Shown here one piece after another: positions 33,507 through 42,401 of a stretch of 64,000 nucleotides of DNA; positions within the stretch are counted from its first letter, which is position 1; each line of letters begins with the position of its first letter. The stretch is from positions 1-64,000 of the forward strand of contig NZ_JADNOP010000007.1 of NCBI RefSeq assembly GCF_015557635.1. The letters are read 5' to 3'. The notes under the pieces are model-generated. The model saw only the letters and a list, made by a program, of their open reading frames with translations. It was not told the DNA's origin and did no database searches. A program made the translations under genes and the position numbers. Source of the DNA: Fusicatenibacter saccharivorans (GTDB lineage Bacteria; Bacillota; Clostridia; Lachnospirales; Lachnospiraceae).

Positions 33507-34454
33507 ATGACACTGAATCAGATTCTCTATTTCCGAAAGGTTGCCCGGCTGGAAAATTATCACCAGGCAGCGGAGGAACTTTATATTTCCCAGCCATCCC
33601 TGAGCCGTTCCATGGCTGCCCTTGAAAGTGAGCTTGGGATCACACTGTTTGAAAAGAAAGGGCGCGGTGTTGTCCTTACCAATGCCGGCCGCCTTTTTCT
33701 GGAGCATGCAGACCGGATCGCAGGCGACTGTGACATTGCGGCAGGCAAGATGAAAGAGCTCGCCTCCGGTGGCGGCAAAATCAACATCGGTTATATTTTT
33801 CCACTTGCCGGACATTATATTCCGCACAACGTCCGTACCTTTCTGGACCAAGAAGAAAACAAAAATGTTGCATTTAGCTTCTGGCAGAACCATACCCCGG
33901 CCATTGCACAGAAGGTGAAATCCGGCGAACTCGATCTTGGGTTTGGCGGCTTTTTAAAGCGCGACGACATGGAGTTTTTTCCGTTGATCCAGCAGCCGCT
34001 TGTCATCGTGTCCCCGGAACAGCATCCGATTGCCGATGAACCGGAGGTTCCGCTTGTAAAGCTTACCCGTTATCCGGTGATCGGCTACGACCGCGCATCC
34101 TGGATGGGGGCCTACACCGGTCATCTCTACCGCAAATATCAGCTTCATCCGAATATTATCATGGAATGCCCGGATGAATATTCGATTGTGGCACTGGTAC
34201 GCGAAAACTTCGGCATCGCGCTCATGCCGCGAACCGATATTCTGGAACAGGCAGACGGTATCCGCATCCACACACTGAAAGGTCTCGAGATTTATCATCA
34301 GACTTTTATGTTCTGGATGAAGAACCGCTACCGGCTTCCGGCTGTCGAACGGTTTACCGAATACATGAAACAGCACGCTGACATTATCGAAGAGTCCAGA
34401 AACGATAGCGAAAACGTATCAAAAGTTTATCTGAAAGATATTGTTAATTTTTAG
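33507..34454 (+). CDS. LysR-family transcriptional regulator
   Basis: A 315-residue regulator. The N-terminal HTH reads YHQAAEELYISQPSLSRSMAALE, followed by the linker helix ELGITLFEKKGRGVVLT and a two-lobed effector domain from about residue 90. It sits between the MFS-aroD-TRAP genes and the reductase-dehydrogenase genes and is the only regulator of the locus. It is a functional analogue of QuiR, the shikimate-responsive LysR protein of Listeria. The ligand is inferred from its neighbours. AGGAGG precedes the ATG. Confidence 0.93.
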   Translation: MTLNQILYFRKVARLENYHQAAEELYISQPSLSRSMAALESELGITLFEKKGRGVVLTNAGRLFLEHADRIAGDCDIAAGKMKELASGGGKINIGYIFPLAGHYIPHNVRTFLDQEENKNVAFSFWQNHTPAIAQKVKSGELDLGFGGFLKRDDMEFFPLIQQPLVIVSPEQHPIADEPEVPLVKLTRYPVIGYDRASWMGAYTGHLYRKYQLHPNIIMECPDEYSIVALVRENFGIALMPRTDILEQADGIRIHTLKGLEIYHQTFMFWMKNRYRLPAVERFTEYMKQHADIIEESRNDSENVSKVYLKDIVNF

Positions 34455-34470
34455 TCGAAAGAGTTATGAT
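34441..34470 (+). promoter_or_regulatory. Promoter of the enoate reductase gene
   Basis: TTGTTA (34441-34446) and TATGAT (34465-34470) with 18-nt spacing overlap the end of the LysR gene, about 55 nt before the reductase ATG. Confidence 0.45.
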
Positions 34471-34473
34471 GGA

Positions 34474-34496
34474 TTTGTCACAAACAGAGGATTACC
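34474..34496 (+). promoter_or_regulatory. Second copy of the 23-nt shared box
   Basis: TTTGTCACAAACA, three variable bases, then GATTACC. It lies around the predicted transcription start, 30 nt before the ATG. Only three of 23 positions differ from the copy at 33301-33323. Confidence 0.55.
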
Positions 34497-34525
34497 GCTC
34501 ATGTAATGAATAAGGAGAAATTTTC

Positions 34526-36547
34526 ATGAAGAGTGCTTACCCAAAAATTTTCGAGCCAATTACCATCAAACGAACAACGATTAAAAACCGTATTGCAATG
34601 ACCCCGATGGGAACCAACTACGGTGAGACAAGCGGTGAAATGAGTAACCGTCATATGAACTACTACTCTCTCCGCGCAAAAGGCGGCGTTGGTCTTATTA
34701 TTCTGGAGAACGCCAACATCGAGTACCCGGTCGGTTCCAACGGAACCAGCCAGATCCGTATCGACCACGACAGCTTTATGCCGCGCTACTATCAGTTAGT
34801 CGAAAACCTTCATAAAAACGGTGCTACCGTAGCGATCCAGATCAACCACGCCGGAGCTTCCGCATCTTCCGCAAGAACCGGTATGGAAACCGTTTCTTCT
34901 TCCAACATCCCGACAAAAGCCGGCGGAGAAACCCCTCGCCCGATGACAAAAGAAGAAATCATGACAACCGTGAAAAAATACGGCGAAGCTGCAAAACGTG
35001 TGCAGGCCATCGGCTTTGATGCCATTGAAATCCACTGCGGCCACTCCTACCTGATGAGCCAGTTTATCTCCCCGTATTACAATAAAAGAACCGATGAATT
35101 CGGTGGTTCTGTAGAAAACCGCCTGCGCTTCCCGCGCATGGTCCTCGAAGAAGTACGTAAAAACGTCGGACCGTGGTTCCCGATCATCGTTCGTATCTCT
35201 GCCGAGGAGCGTGTTCCGGGCGGAAACACACTGGAAGATACCCTGGAATACCTGGAGTACCTGGATGAGTTCGTAGATATGTACGACGTATCCTGCGGTC
35301 TCAACCCATCCCTGCAGTATCAGATCGATTCCAACTTCCTGCCGGATGGATGGCGTTCCTACATGGCAAGAGCCGTAAAAGACAAATTCAAAAAACCGGT
35401 CATCAACGCTGGTAACTACCGTGACCCGAAGGTCGTTGAAAAAGTTCTCGAAAGCGGCGATGTGGATATCGTCGGCATGGGACGCGGCCTGATCGCTGAG
35501 CCGAACTGGGTGAAAAAAGTTGAAAACGGCGAGGAAGATCTTCTTCGGAAATGTATCTCCTGTAACGTTGGATGTGCTGGAAACCGTATCGGCGTCAACC
35601 GCCCGATCCGCTGTACCGTAAACCCGGCTGTTCCGGAAGGCGATATTTACAAAGCACTGAAAGTAAACAAAAACTGCAACGTTGTTGTTGTCGGCGCCGG
35701 TACTGCCGGTATGGAAGCAGCCTGCACCGCAGCAGAAGTCGGATGCAACGTTTTCGTACTTGAGAAAAACGATCACATCGGCGGTCTTTCCACTTTCATC
35801 TCCGATCTTCCAAGCAAGACCCGTATGAAAGATTTCCCGAAATACCTTGAGGCAAGAGCCGCCAGACTGAAAAACCTGTATATTTTCCTCAACACCGAAG
35901 CTACGGTGGATAAGATCAAACAGTTCAAACCGGACATCATTGTAAACTCCACCGGTTCCGTTCCGCTTGTTCCGCCGATCAAAGGCCTGAAAGAGAACAT
36001 CGATGCCGGAAACGTAAATACCATCTTTGGTATGATCAACAATGTAAACGCCGGAAAATATCCGGAAGAAGCCTGTCAGGGCAAGAAAGTCGTTGTAGTC
36101 GGCGGCGGTTCCGTAGGACTTGACGTTATTGAATACTTTGCACCGAGAGGCGCCGAGTGTACCATCATCGATATGCTGCCGCAAATCGGTATGCTTGCAG
36201 ACCCGATCACCAAATGCTCCATGCGTGAGACACACGACAAATACGGCGTAAAAGAGTATGTCAACACCGCTCTTCAGGAAGTAAAAGAAAATGCATTCAC
36301 CGTAAAACTTTCGGACGGAACCATCCAGGATCTTGAGTTCGATTACGGATTCAACTGCCTTGGAATGCGCTCCAACAACCCGATTCTTCCGGAGCTTCAG
36401 GAAGCATTCGCCGATACCCATACTTATATTTATACCATCGGCGATTCCGTACGCGCACGCCGCATCATGGAAGGTACCATGGAAGGCCGTGCGATCCTGA
36501 ATGTACTGGAGTCCCAGGGATACCTGCATCTGGAGCCGCTTGAGTAA
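34526..36547 (+). CDS. FMN/FAD/4Fe-4S NADH-dependent enoate reductase-like enzyme
   Basis: A 673-residue protein of the 2,4-dienoyl-CoA reductase/Old Yellow Enzyme group. The FMN TIM barrel covers about 1-335, with HCGHSYLMSQFISPYYNKR at 170-188. Cys343, Cys346, Cys350 and Cys363 form the 4Fe-4S site. FAD- and NAD-binding folds follow (VVVVGAGTAGME at 386; VVVVGGGSVGLD later). Such enzymes reduce activated C=C bonds with NAD(P)H. In this locus the ring double bond of 3-dehydroshikimate or shikimate is a candidate substrate, which would make the pathway reductive. That is inference. Confidence 0.92.
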   Translation: MKSAYPKIFEPITIKRTTIKNRIAMTPMGTNYGETSGEMSNRHMNYYSLRAKGGVGLIILENANIEYPVGSNGTSQIRIDHDSFMPRYYQLVENLHKNGATVAIQINHAGASASSARTGMETVSSSNIPTKAGGETPRPMTKEEIMTTVKKYGEAAKRVQAIGFDAIEIHCGHSYLMSQFISPYYNKRTDEFGGSVENRLRFPRMVLEEVRKNVGPWFPIIVRISAEERVPGGNTLEDTLEYLEYLDEFVDMYDVSCGLNPSLQYQIDSNFLPDGWRSYMARAVKDKFKKPVINAGNYRDPKVVEKVLESGDVDIVGMGRGLIAEPNWVKKVENGEEDLLRKCISCNVGCAGNRIGVNRPIRCTVNPAVPEGDIYKALKVNKNCNVVVVGAGTAGMEAACTAAEVGCNVFVLEKNDHIGGLSTFISDLPSKTRMKDFPKYLEARAARLKNLYIFLNTEATVDKIKQFKPDIIVNSTGSVPLVPPIKGLKENIDAGNVNTIFGMINNVNAGKYPEEACQGKKVVVVGGGSVGLDVIEYFAPRGAECTIIDMLPQIGMLADPITKCSMRETHDKYGVKEYVNTALQEVKENAFTVKLSDGTIQDLEFDYGFNCLGMRSNNPILPELQEAFADTHTYIYTIGDSVRARRIMEGTMEGRAILNVLESQGYLHLEPLE

Positions 36548-36692
36548 TCCCCAGCATCGCTTTCTTACCCAGCGAAATAACAAGTGTTTCACTGCATAAG
36601 GGGACGATAACGATTCCACTACTTTAAGCAGCCCGACAAAAACTGTATATCATCTGCTACGCTGTTTCTTTTTCAAATGACAAGATACCAGG

Positions 36693-36718
36693 GTCAAAAG
36701 GTCAAAAAACCTTTTGAC
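36693..36718. repeat. Palindrome GTCAAAAGGT-N6-ACCTTTTGAC
   Basis: A perfect 10-bp inverted repeat with loop CAAAAA lies in the 223-nt gap between the reductase and the first dehydrogenase. It has no T-run and so is not a standard terminator. It may be a regulator site, a processing hairpin or a dispersed repeat. No other strong signal was seen in this gap. Confidence 0.55.
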
Positions 36719-36770
36719 TCCAACATCAATGACAACAGCGCAGCATAAAAAAAGAAAAGAGGAAAATATC

Positions 36771-37658
36771 ATGCCAAATATTACAGGACATACCGAATTA
36801 GTTGGATTAATGGCTTACCCGATCCGTCACACCCAGTCTCCGACAACCCACAACCTTGCATACGACAAAAACGGAGATGATGTCATTCAGCTTGCTTTCG
36901 AAGTTGATAACGATTCTTTAAAAGATGCTGTGCAGAGTATCCGCGCGCTGAAAATGCTCGGTTCCAATATTTCCATGCCAAACAAAACTGTTGTCCACAA
37001 ATATCTGGACGAAGTAGATGAAGCAGCTAAGTTATGCGGCGCTATCAATACCGTAGTCAACCTCCGCGACGAAAACGGTCAGGTAACCGGAAAACTGAAA
37101 GGCTACAATACCGATGGTATGGGATACTGGCAGGCACTGACCGAAGAGGGCATCGATTTCAAGGGAATGAAGATGGTCCTGATCGGAACCGGCGGTGCTG
37201 CTACTGCAATTGCAGTGCGCGGTGCTCTGGATGGAGTTGCAGAAATTGAAATCTTCAACATCAAAGACAAATTCTACAGCCGTGGAGAGGAAATTGTTGA
37301 TCTGATCAATAAGAACACCAACTGCAAGGCTACCATGAACGATCTGGCAGACAAAGACCTCCTGAAAGAAAAAATGCACGCAGCTGACCTGTTCTGCGAT
37401 GCTACCGGCGTAGGAATGCATCCACTCGAAGACCTTTCCAACATTCCTGATCCTTCCTTCTTTAAAAAAGATCTCATCGTAACGGATACCGTTTACGCTC
37501 CGCGCGAAACCGTTATGATGAAACAGGCAAAAGAAGCAGGATGTGAGAAAGTATTCAACGGCATGGGCATGATGCTGTTCCAGGCACTCATCGCAATCAA
37601 GCTGTACACCGGAAAAGATACTCCGGTTGACTACATGAAAGAGAAACTTGGAATCTGA
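36771..37658 (+). CDS. ydiB: Quinate/shikimate dehydrogenase, YdiB type (paralogue 1)
   Basis: A 295-residue AroE-superfamily enzyme. GLMAYPIRH (12-20), SNISMPNK with catalytic Lys72 and GYNTDGMGY with Asp115 follow the YdiB pattern rather than the NVTxPHK of biosynthetic AroE. The nucleotide fold GTGGAATAIAV is followed by FNIKDKFY. The Asp, where NADP enzymes have NRT, favours NAD. Expected reaction: quinate or shikimate oxidised to the 3-dehydro compound, or the reverse. I used ATG 36771 behind AGAGGAA; the 19-residue extension lacks a ribosome site. It is followed by a terminator. Confidence 0.93.
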   Translation: MPNITGHTELVGLMAYPIRHTQSPTTHNLAYDKNGDDVIQLAFEVDNDSLKDAVQSIRALKMLGSNISMPNKTVVHKYLDEVDEAAKLCGAINTVVNLRDENGQVTGKLKGYNTDGMGYWQALTEEGIDFKGMKMVLIGTGGAATAIAVRGALDGVAEIEIFNIKDKFYSRGEEIVDLINKNTNCKATMNDLADKDLLKEKMHAADLFCDATGVGMHPLEDLSNIPDPSFFKKDLIVTDTVYAPRETVMMKQAKEAGCEKVFNGMGMMLFQALIAIKLYTGKDTPVDYMKEKLGI

Positions 37659-37706
37659 TTTCCGGGCGAATCTTTTCCATCTTAAACCTTAATCAAAAAC
37701 CAACAC

Positions 37707-37746
37707 GAAAAGAGGAAATGAACTTTGCGTCATTTCCTCTTTTTTT
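37707..37746 (+). terminator. Terminator after the first dehydrogenase gene
   Basis: AAAAGAGGAAATG (37708-37720) pairs with CATTTCCTCTTTT (37731-37743) and runs into a T-tract. Confidence 0.9.
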
Positions 37747-37747
37747 C

Positions 37748-37776
37748 TTGCTTTCTTTCGGCATCTGGAGTATAAT
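37748..37776 (+). promoter_or_regulatory. Promoter of the second dehydrogenase gene
   Basis: TTGCTT (37748-37753) and consensus TATAAT (37771-37776) with 17-nt spacing lie just after the terminator, giving this paralogue its own transcription unit. Confidence 0.7.
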
Positions 37777-37788
37777 TCACTTCATATA

Positions 37789-37808
37789 GTAGCAGTTTAA
37801 AGTGCTAC
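37789..37808. promoter_or_regulatory. Inverted repeat GTAGCA-N8-TGCTAC downstream of the promoter
   Basis: A 6-bp inverted repeat lies about 5-25 nt after the predicted start site and 51 nt before the ATG. It is placed as a repressor operator. The regulator is unknown and the site is unlike those near the LysR gene. Confidence 0.45.
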
Positions 37809-37859
37809 AGCACGATTTATCATCATGTGGAAATACGAGGAGAGAGAGGATTTCAAATT

Positions 37860-38732
37860 ATGTCAAAACACATCACAGGACACACCGGATTATTATGTTT
37901 ACTCGGAAGCCCGGTTGCACACAGTGTTTCTCCGGAAATGCACAACGAAGCATGCGACCAGCTCGGCCTTGATTATAGCTACCTTGCCTTTGATGTACCG
38001 GAAGACAAAATGCCGCAGGCAGTCGAAGGACTCCGCACCATGGGTGCAAGAGGCTGGAATATCACCATGCCTGGCAAAAATATCATGTGCAGATTGGCAG
38101 ACAAGGTTTCTCCTGCTTCGGAGATCTCCGGCGCATGTAATACCATCGTCAACGACAACGGCGTTCTCACCGCTTACACCACCGACGGTGTCGGCTTCAT
38201 GAGAGCAGTTGCAGAAAACGGCGTAGACATCATCGGCAAAAAGATGACTCTGCTCGGTGCCGGCGGCGCTGCTACTGCAATCCTGGTACAGGCAGCCCTC
38301 GACGGCGTGGCTGAGATCAATGTATTCAACGTCAGAGACAATTTCTTCGGAAGAGCCGAGGAAATCGTTGCAAAACTCAATGAGCGTACTTCCTGCAAGG
38401 TTACCCTGCACGACTTCTCCGATCCGGAAGTCCTTCGCGCATCCATCGCAGACAGCGCCATTCTTGTCAACGGAACTTCCGTCGGAATGGCTCCAAAAAC
38501 CGAGAACACCATCATCACCGACACAACGATGTTCCACAAAGACCTCTTCGTTTTCGATGTGATCTACAATCCGCAGGAAACCCGCCTGCTGCGTGAGGCA
38601 AAAGAGGCTGGATGCAAGACCGGAAACGGTATGTACATGCTGTTATACCAGGGAGCTGCTTCCTTCAAACTGTGGACTGGCGAGGATATGCCGGTTGAGA
38701 TCATCAAAGAGAAATACTTCTCCGGAAAATAA
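37860..38732 (+). CDS. ydiB: Quinate/shikimate dehydrogenase, YdiB type (paralogue 2)
   Basis: A 290-residue AroE-superfamily enzyme. Catalytic Lys73 is in NITMPGKN and Asp109 in YTTDGVGF, where Thr replaces the usual Asn. After GAGGAATAI comes FNVRDNFFGRAEEI, an NAD-type loop. The C-terminal part (NGTSVGMAPKTEN, GAASFKLWTGEDMPVE) parallels E. coli YdiB closely. With paralogue 1, one enzyme may act on quinate and the other on shikimate. GAGAGGA precedes ATG 37860. It stands between its own promoter and a strong terminator. Confidence 0.93.
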   Translation: MSKHITGHTGLLCLLGSPVAHSVSPEMHNEACDQLGLDYSYLAFDVPEDKMPQAVEGLRTMGARGWNITMPGKNIMCRLADKVSPASEISGACNTIVNDNGVLTAYTTDGVGFMRAVAENGVDIIGKKMTLLGAGGAATAILVQAALDGVAEINVFNVRDNFFGRAEEIVAKLNERTSCKVTLHDFSDPEVLRASIADSAILVNGTSVGMAPKTENTIITDTTMFHKDLFVFDVIYNPQETRLLREAKEAGCKTGNGMYMLLYQGAASFKLWTGEDMPVEIIKEKYFSGK

Positions 38733-38750
38733 AATATCACGCAATTTCAA

Positions 38751-38795
38751 AAGGCTTCTGCCCCGGATTTTCATCCGCCGGCAGAAGCCTTTTTT
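38751..38795 (+). terminator. Terminator after the second dehydrogenase gene
   Basis: A 13-bp perfect stem (38751-38763 with 38781-38793, core AAAGGCTTCTGCC) is followed by TTTTTT. It may also act on the convergent ABC exporter transcript. Confidence 0.9.
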
Positions 38796-38813
38796 ATCAT
38801 CCTGAAGTATGGG

Positions 38814-40601
38814 TCAGCCCGCTTTCTGTACTTCGTCGAGCTGTGCCGTATACAGTTTGTAGTAATATCCCTTCTTTGCCATCAGTTCGTCGTGCGTTCC
38901 GCTTTCCATGATACCGCCGTTGTCGATATACATGATCTTATCGCAGTTGCGGATCGTGGACAGACGGTGGGCGATGATGAACGATGTTCTACCCTTCAGC
39001 ATCGCATTGAGGCCTGTCTGCAGTGCTTTCTCGGTCTGTACGTCGATGCTTGAGGTCGCCTCATCGAGAATCAAGATTGCCGGATCGGAAAGCAGTGTTC
39101 TGGCAAACGAGATCAGCTGTTTCTGGCCCTGGCTCAGCATGGAACCGCGCTCGCGCACCTCTGTCTGGTAGCCGTCCAGCATTTTGCTGATGAATTCGTC
39201 CGCACACACGGTTTTGCTCGCATTGACAATCTCCTCCCGTGTCGCATCGAGTTTTCCGTAACGGATGTTGTCCTCAATGTCTCCCGAGAAAATAAAGCTG
39301 TCCTGCATCATAATACCCATCTGTTCACGCAGCGAATGAATTGTCACCTGTGAGATGTCCTGGCCGTCGATCAGGACGCGGCCGCCGTTGACATTGTAGA
39401 ACCGGGAGATCAGATTGACAATCGTACTCTTTCCGGCTCCCGTCGGTCCGACAAGCGCCACACTCTCACCCGGTTTTACCGTAAACGAAACGTCTTTTAA
39501 AATCTGCTTCGATTCATCGTACGAGAAGTTGACATGGTCAAACGTCACCTCACCGCGGATCTCCGGCATTTTTACGGCGTTCTCCGCATCTTTTACCGTT
39601 ACCGGCTCGTCCATTGTCTCGAAGATACGCTCCAGGTAAGCGATGTTGTTGATAAAGTTGTTGAAGATATTTCCAAGGTTCATGATCGGCTGCCAGAAGT
39701 ACGATGCGTAGCTGGAAATCGCCACGATGGTACCGAGTGATTTGCTGCCCTGTCCGAACAGCACAAGGCCTGCTAAGAAGATCGCCGCGCGCACGCAGAC
39801 GGAAATCGAATCGATGCCCGGCCATACCAAGTTGGAATAACGCACCGCCGTGTTCCACGTTCTGCGGCAGTCCTGTGAAAGATCTTTGAAAATCTCCGCA
39901 TTTTCATCCTCTCTTGCAAAGATCTGTGTAATGCGGGCTCCGACGATATTTTCCTGCAGATACGCATTCAGGTTCGAGTTCTTATTTGAAACTGCCTGCC
40001 ATGCCCGTCTCTGTTTATTCTTGATCCAGACCATGAACACGCACAGCACCGGCACGCCGCAGAGAACGACGAGCGCCATCTGCACATCGACCAGGAACAT
40101 GAAAATGACGATGAACAGCAGATTGAAACACTCCAGCACAATGTTGATCAGTCCATTCGAAAGCATATCCGATACCGAGTTGACGTAGTTGACCACACGG
40201 ATCAGAATTTTGCCGTGCGGGCGGTCGTCGTAATACTGGAACGGCAGCTCCTGCAGATGCTCAAACAGGTCTTTTCGGATATCGTAGATGATATTCTGGC
40301 TGACATCCACCATGATACGGCTTCGGATCGTCGTGAAAATGACGCTGACGACGTAGATGCCGACGAGCATTCCGACCAGAGAAAACAGAAGTTTCTCGTT
40401 TTTGTCCGGAATCGCAAGGTCCAGTGCCCGCTGGATAATCATCGGCGCAACGTAGCCGAACGCGCCGCCGATGCCGCTTAAGAGAATCGCCACAACCATC
40501 CGGCCCGCGTATTTTTTAATATAAGATGATGCCCGGAGTAAGTGTCTGATGTCAAAAGGTTCTTCGAGCACTTCATCCTGCTTGTATGTATTTTTTGCCA
40601 T
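38814..40601 (-). CDS. ABC exporter half-transporter, catalytic subunit (second heterodimer)
   Basis: A 595-residue half-transporter with six membrane helices and an intact nucleotide-binding domain: Walker A GPTGAGKST, signature LSQGQKQ, Walker B ILILDEATS with the catalytic Glu, H-loop IAHRLS. It follows its partner gene by 12 nt with GGAGGGGG as ribosome site. It is analogous to LmrD/BmrD. Efflux of drugs, bile-related or host-derived compounds is possible, but the substrate is unknown. Confidence 0.93.
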   Translation of the reverse strand: MAKNTYKQDEVLEEPFDIRHLLRASSYIKKYAGRMVVAILLSGIGGAFGYVAPMIIQRALDLAIPDKNEKLLFSLVGMLVGIYVVSVIFTTIRSRIMVDVSQNIIYDIRKDLFEHLQELPFQYYDDRPHGKILIRVVNYVNSVSDMLSNGLINIVLECFNLLFIVIFMFLVDVQMALVVLCGVPVLCVFMVWIKNKQRRAWQAVSNKNSNLNAYLQENIVGARITQIFAREDENAEIFKDLSQDCRRTWNTAVRYSNLVWPGIDSISVCVRAAIFLAGLVLFGQGSKSLGTIVAISSYASYFWQPIMNLGNIFNNFINNIAYLERIFETMDEPVTVKDAENAVKMPEIRGEVTFDHVNFSYDESKQILKDVSFTVKPGESVALVGPTGAGKSTIVNLISRFYNVNGGRVLIDGQDISQVTIHSLREQMGIMMQDSFIFSGDIEDNIRYGKLDATREEIVNASKTVCADEFISKMLDGYQTEVRERGSMLSQGQKQLISFARTLLSDPAILILDEATSSIDVQTEKALQTGLNAMLKGRTSFIIAHRLSTIRNCDKIMYIDNGGIMESGTHDELMAKKGYYYKLYTAQLDEVQKAG

Positions 40602-40613
40602 TGCTTCCCCCTC

Positions 40614-42401
40614 CTACAGTTCATCCACACCGGTCTGCAGTTTCACCAGTTCGTAGTAATAGCCCTTCTTTTCCATCAGCTCCTCGTGCGTTCCCATCTC
40701 CTTGATGTAACCGTTCTGCAGCACGATAATTTTGTCCGCCGTCTTTGTGGTGGAGATTCGCTGCGCGATGATAACTTTCGTGCACGGGAAATCCAGTTCT
40801 CGTAAGGAATGCTGGATCTGTTTTTCCGTCTCCATATCGACGGCCGATGTCGTGTCGTCAAGAATCAGGATCGACGGACGGATGGCCAACGCTCTCGCCA
40901 GGGAAATTCTCTGCTTCTGGCCGCCTGAAAGACCGACGCCGCGCTCACCGACCAGAGTGTCATAGCCCTCCGGCATCTTCGAAATAAAGTCTGCCGCGGC
41001 AGAATATTTTGCAAATTTAATGACTTCATTCATCTTGATCGAGTCATCGCCGTAAGCAATGTTGCCCTCGATCGTATCAGAATACAGCAGGACATCCTGC
41101 GTCGCAAGTCCGATGTGTTTCCGGAGGTCATACAGCTTCAGATCTTCCACCGGAATACCGTCGATGCGGATCTGGCCTTCTGTCGGCTCGTAGAAACGCG
41201 GAATCAGGTTGATGAGGGATGTCTTTCCGCATCCCGTCTCTCCCATGACCGCCACGGTCTCATTCGGGTTAACCGTAAACGAAATGTTATGCAGAACCGG
41301 CAGATCACCGTCCTCATACTGGAACGAGACGTTGTCGAACTCGATTTTTCCCTCGAAGCGTTCCGGGTGTGCCACTGCATTTTCCTCGTCCTTGATCTTT
41401 GCCTCGGAGTAATACAGCTCCATGACTTTTTTTGAAGCCGCCGAGAACCGCTGGAACTCGTTCATGATATTTCCCATCTGGCGCATCGGGTTTGCGATTG
41501 CCCAGATGAGGCCGGAGAATGCCACATAATCACCCATGGTCAGCTGGCCCTTAATCATAAAGACACCGCCGACTGCCAGCAGGACAACCGGCATCAGGTT
41601 AGCGATACTCTCGACAAACGGGAAGAATTTCAGCCATACCATCGCGGTTGCTTTGTTTGTCTCCGCGTAATCGGTATTAGCGCGGTCGAATTTCTCGATC
41701 TCGTACTCTTCTCTTGCAAACGCCTTGACGACGCGGTTTCCGGAGATATTCTCCTGCGCACACGTATTCATCTGTGCCAGCTTTTCACGCAGTGCCGCAT
41801 GCATCGGGGCAACACGGTTGCGGAACAGGTAGATGATCCAGAATACAAACGGCGAAATCACAAGTATGCAGAGCGCCAGCTTCCAGTTCGTGTACAGGAA
41901 GAAAATGGCCGCTGCCGCGAACAGGGAAAACGACTCAATCACCATTCGGATGACCCATGCGACCATATGGCGGACGGCATCGAGGTCTCCGGTCAGACGC
42001 GTCATCAGATCGCCGGTACGGTACGTGCTGTAAAACGTCATATCCTGCCGCTGGATTTTGTCATACAGGTAATTCCGCACCCGGTACAGGACGCTCTGTG
42101 ATACGTGCTCGTAAATCATACAGCTGCCGTAGACAATAACGACACGCAGAAACGTGAAGCCAATCATCGCAATCAACAGGCGGTAAAACAGATCCCGGTG
42201 TGTCTGCAGATTCTGCACCGCATTTTCACCTGTCAGAAACAGGTCAACAATTTTTCCCGAAAAATATGGAATCGTAAGCTGCAGAACGTTATATAATACC
42301 GTTCCGATCATGCCGATCAGATACAGCGCACGCTTTCCTTCCATGTTTTCCCACAGCCATTGGATTTTGGTTTTCGGGAATGGTTTTGTGCTGCTTTTCA
42401 T
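40614..42401 (-). CDS. ABC exporter half-transporter, degenerate-site subunit (second heterodimer)
   Basis: A 595-residue half-transporter. Walker A GETGCGKTS and signature LSGGQKQ are normal. Walker B is ILILDDTTS, with Asp for the catalytic Glu, and the H-loop is IAQRIS, with Gln for His. These are the same two substitutions as in the exporter at 19045-21366. Unlike that protein it has no extracytoplasmic insert. It is the first gene of the pair and divergent from an AraC-family regulator. Confidence 0.93.
   Translation of the reverse strand: MKSSTKPFPKTKIQWLWENMEGKRALYLIGMIGTVLYNVLQLTIPYFSGKIVDLFLTGENAVQNLQTHRDLFYRLLIAMIGFTFLRVVIVYGSCMIYEHVSQSVLYRVRNYLYDKIQRQDMTFYSTYRTGDLMTRLTGDLDAVRHMVAWVIRMVIESFSLFAAAAIFFLYTNWKLALCILVISPFVFWIIYLFRNRVAPMHAALREKLAQMNTCAQENISGNRVVKAFAREEYEIEKFDRANTDYAETNKATAMVWLKFFPFVESIANLMPVVLLAVGGVFMIKGQLTMGDYVAFSGLIWAIANPMRQMGNIMNEFQRFSAASKKVMELYYSEAKIKDEENAVAHPERFEGKIEFDNVSFQYEDGDLPVLHNISFTVNPNETVAVMGETGCGKTSLINLIPRFYEPTEGQIRIDGIPVEDLKLYDLRKHIGLATQDVLLYSDTIEGNIAYGDDSIKMNEVIKFAKYSAAADFISKMPEGYDTLVGERGVGLSGGQKQRISLARALAIRPSILILDDTTSAVDMETEKQIQHSLRELDFPCTKVIIAQRISTTKTADKIIVLQNGYIKEMGTHEELMEKKGYYYELVKLQTGVDEL

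Noticed and set aside
34796-36619. A 607-codon open frame on the minus strand opposite the enoate reductase gene
   Set aside because: The plus-strand frame encodes a recognisable multi-domain flavoprotein with conserved motifs and a ribosome site. The antisense product is Phe/Val/Asp-rich without family features and results from codon bias.
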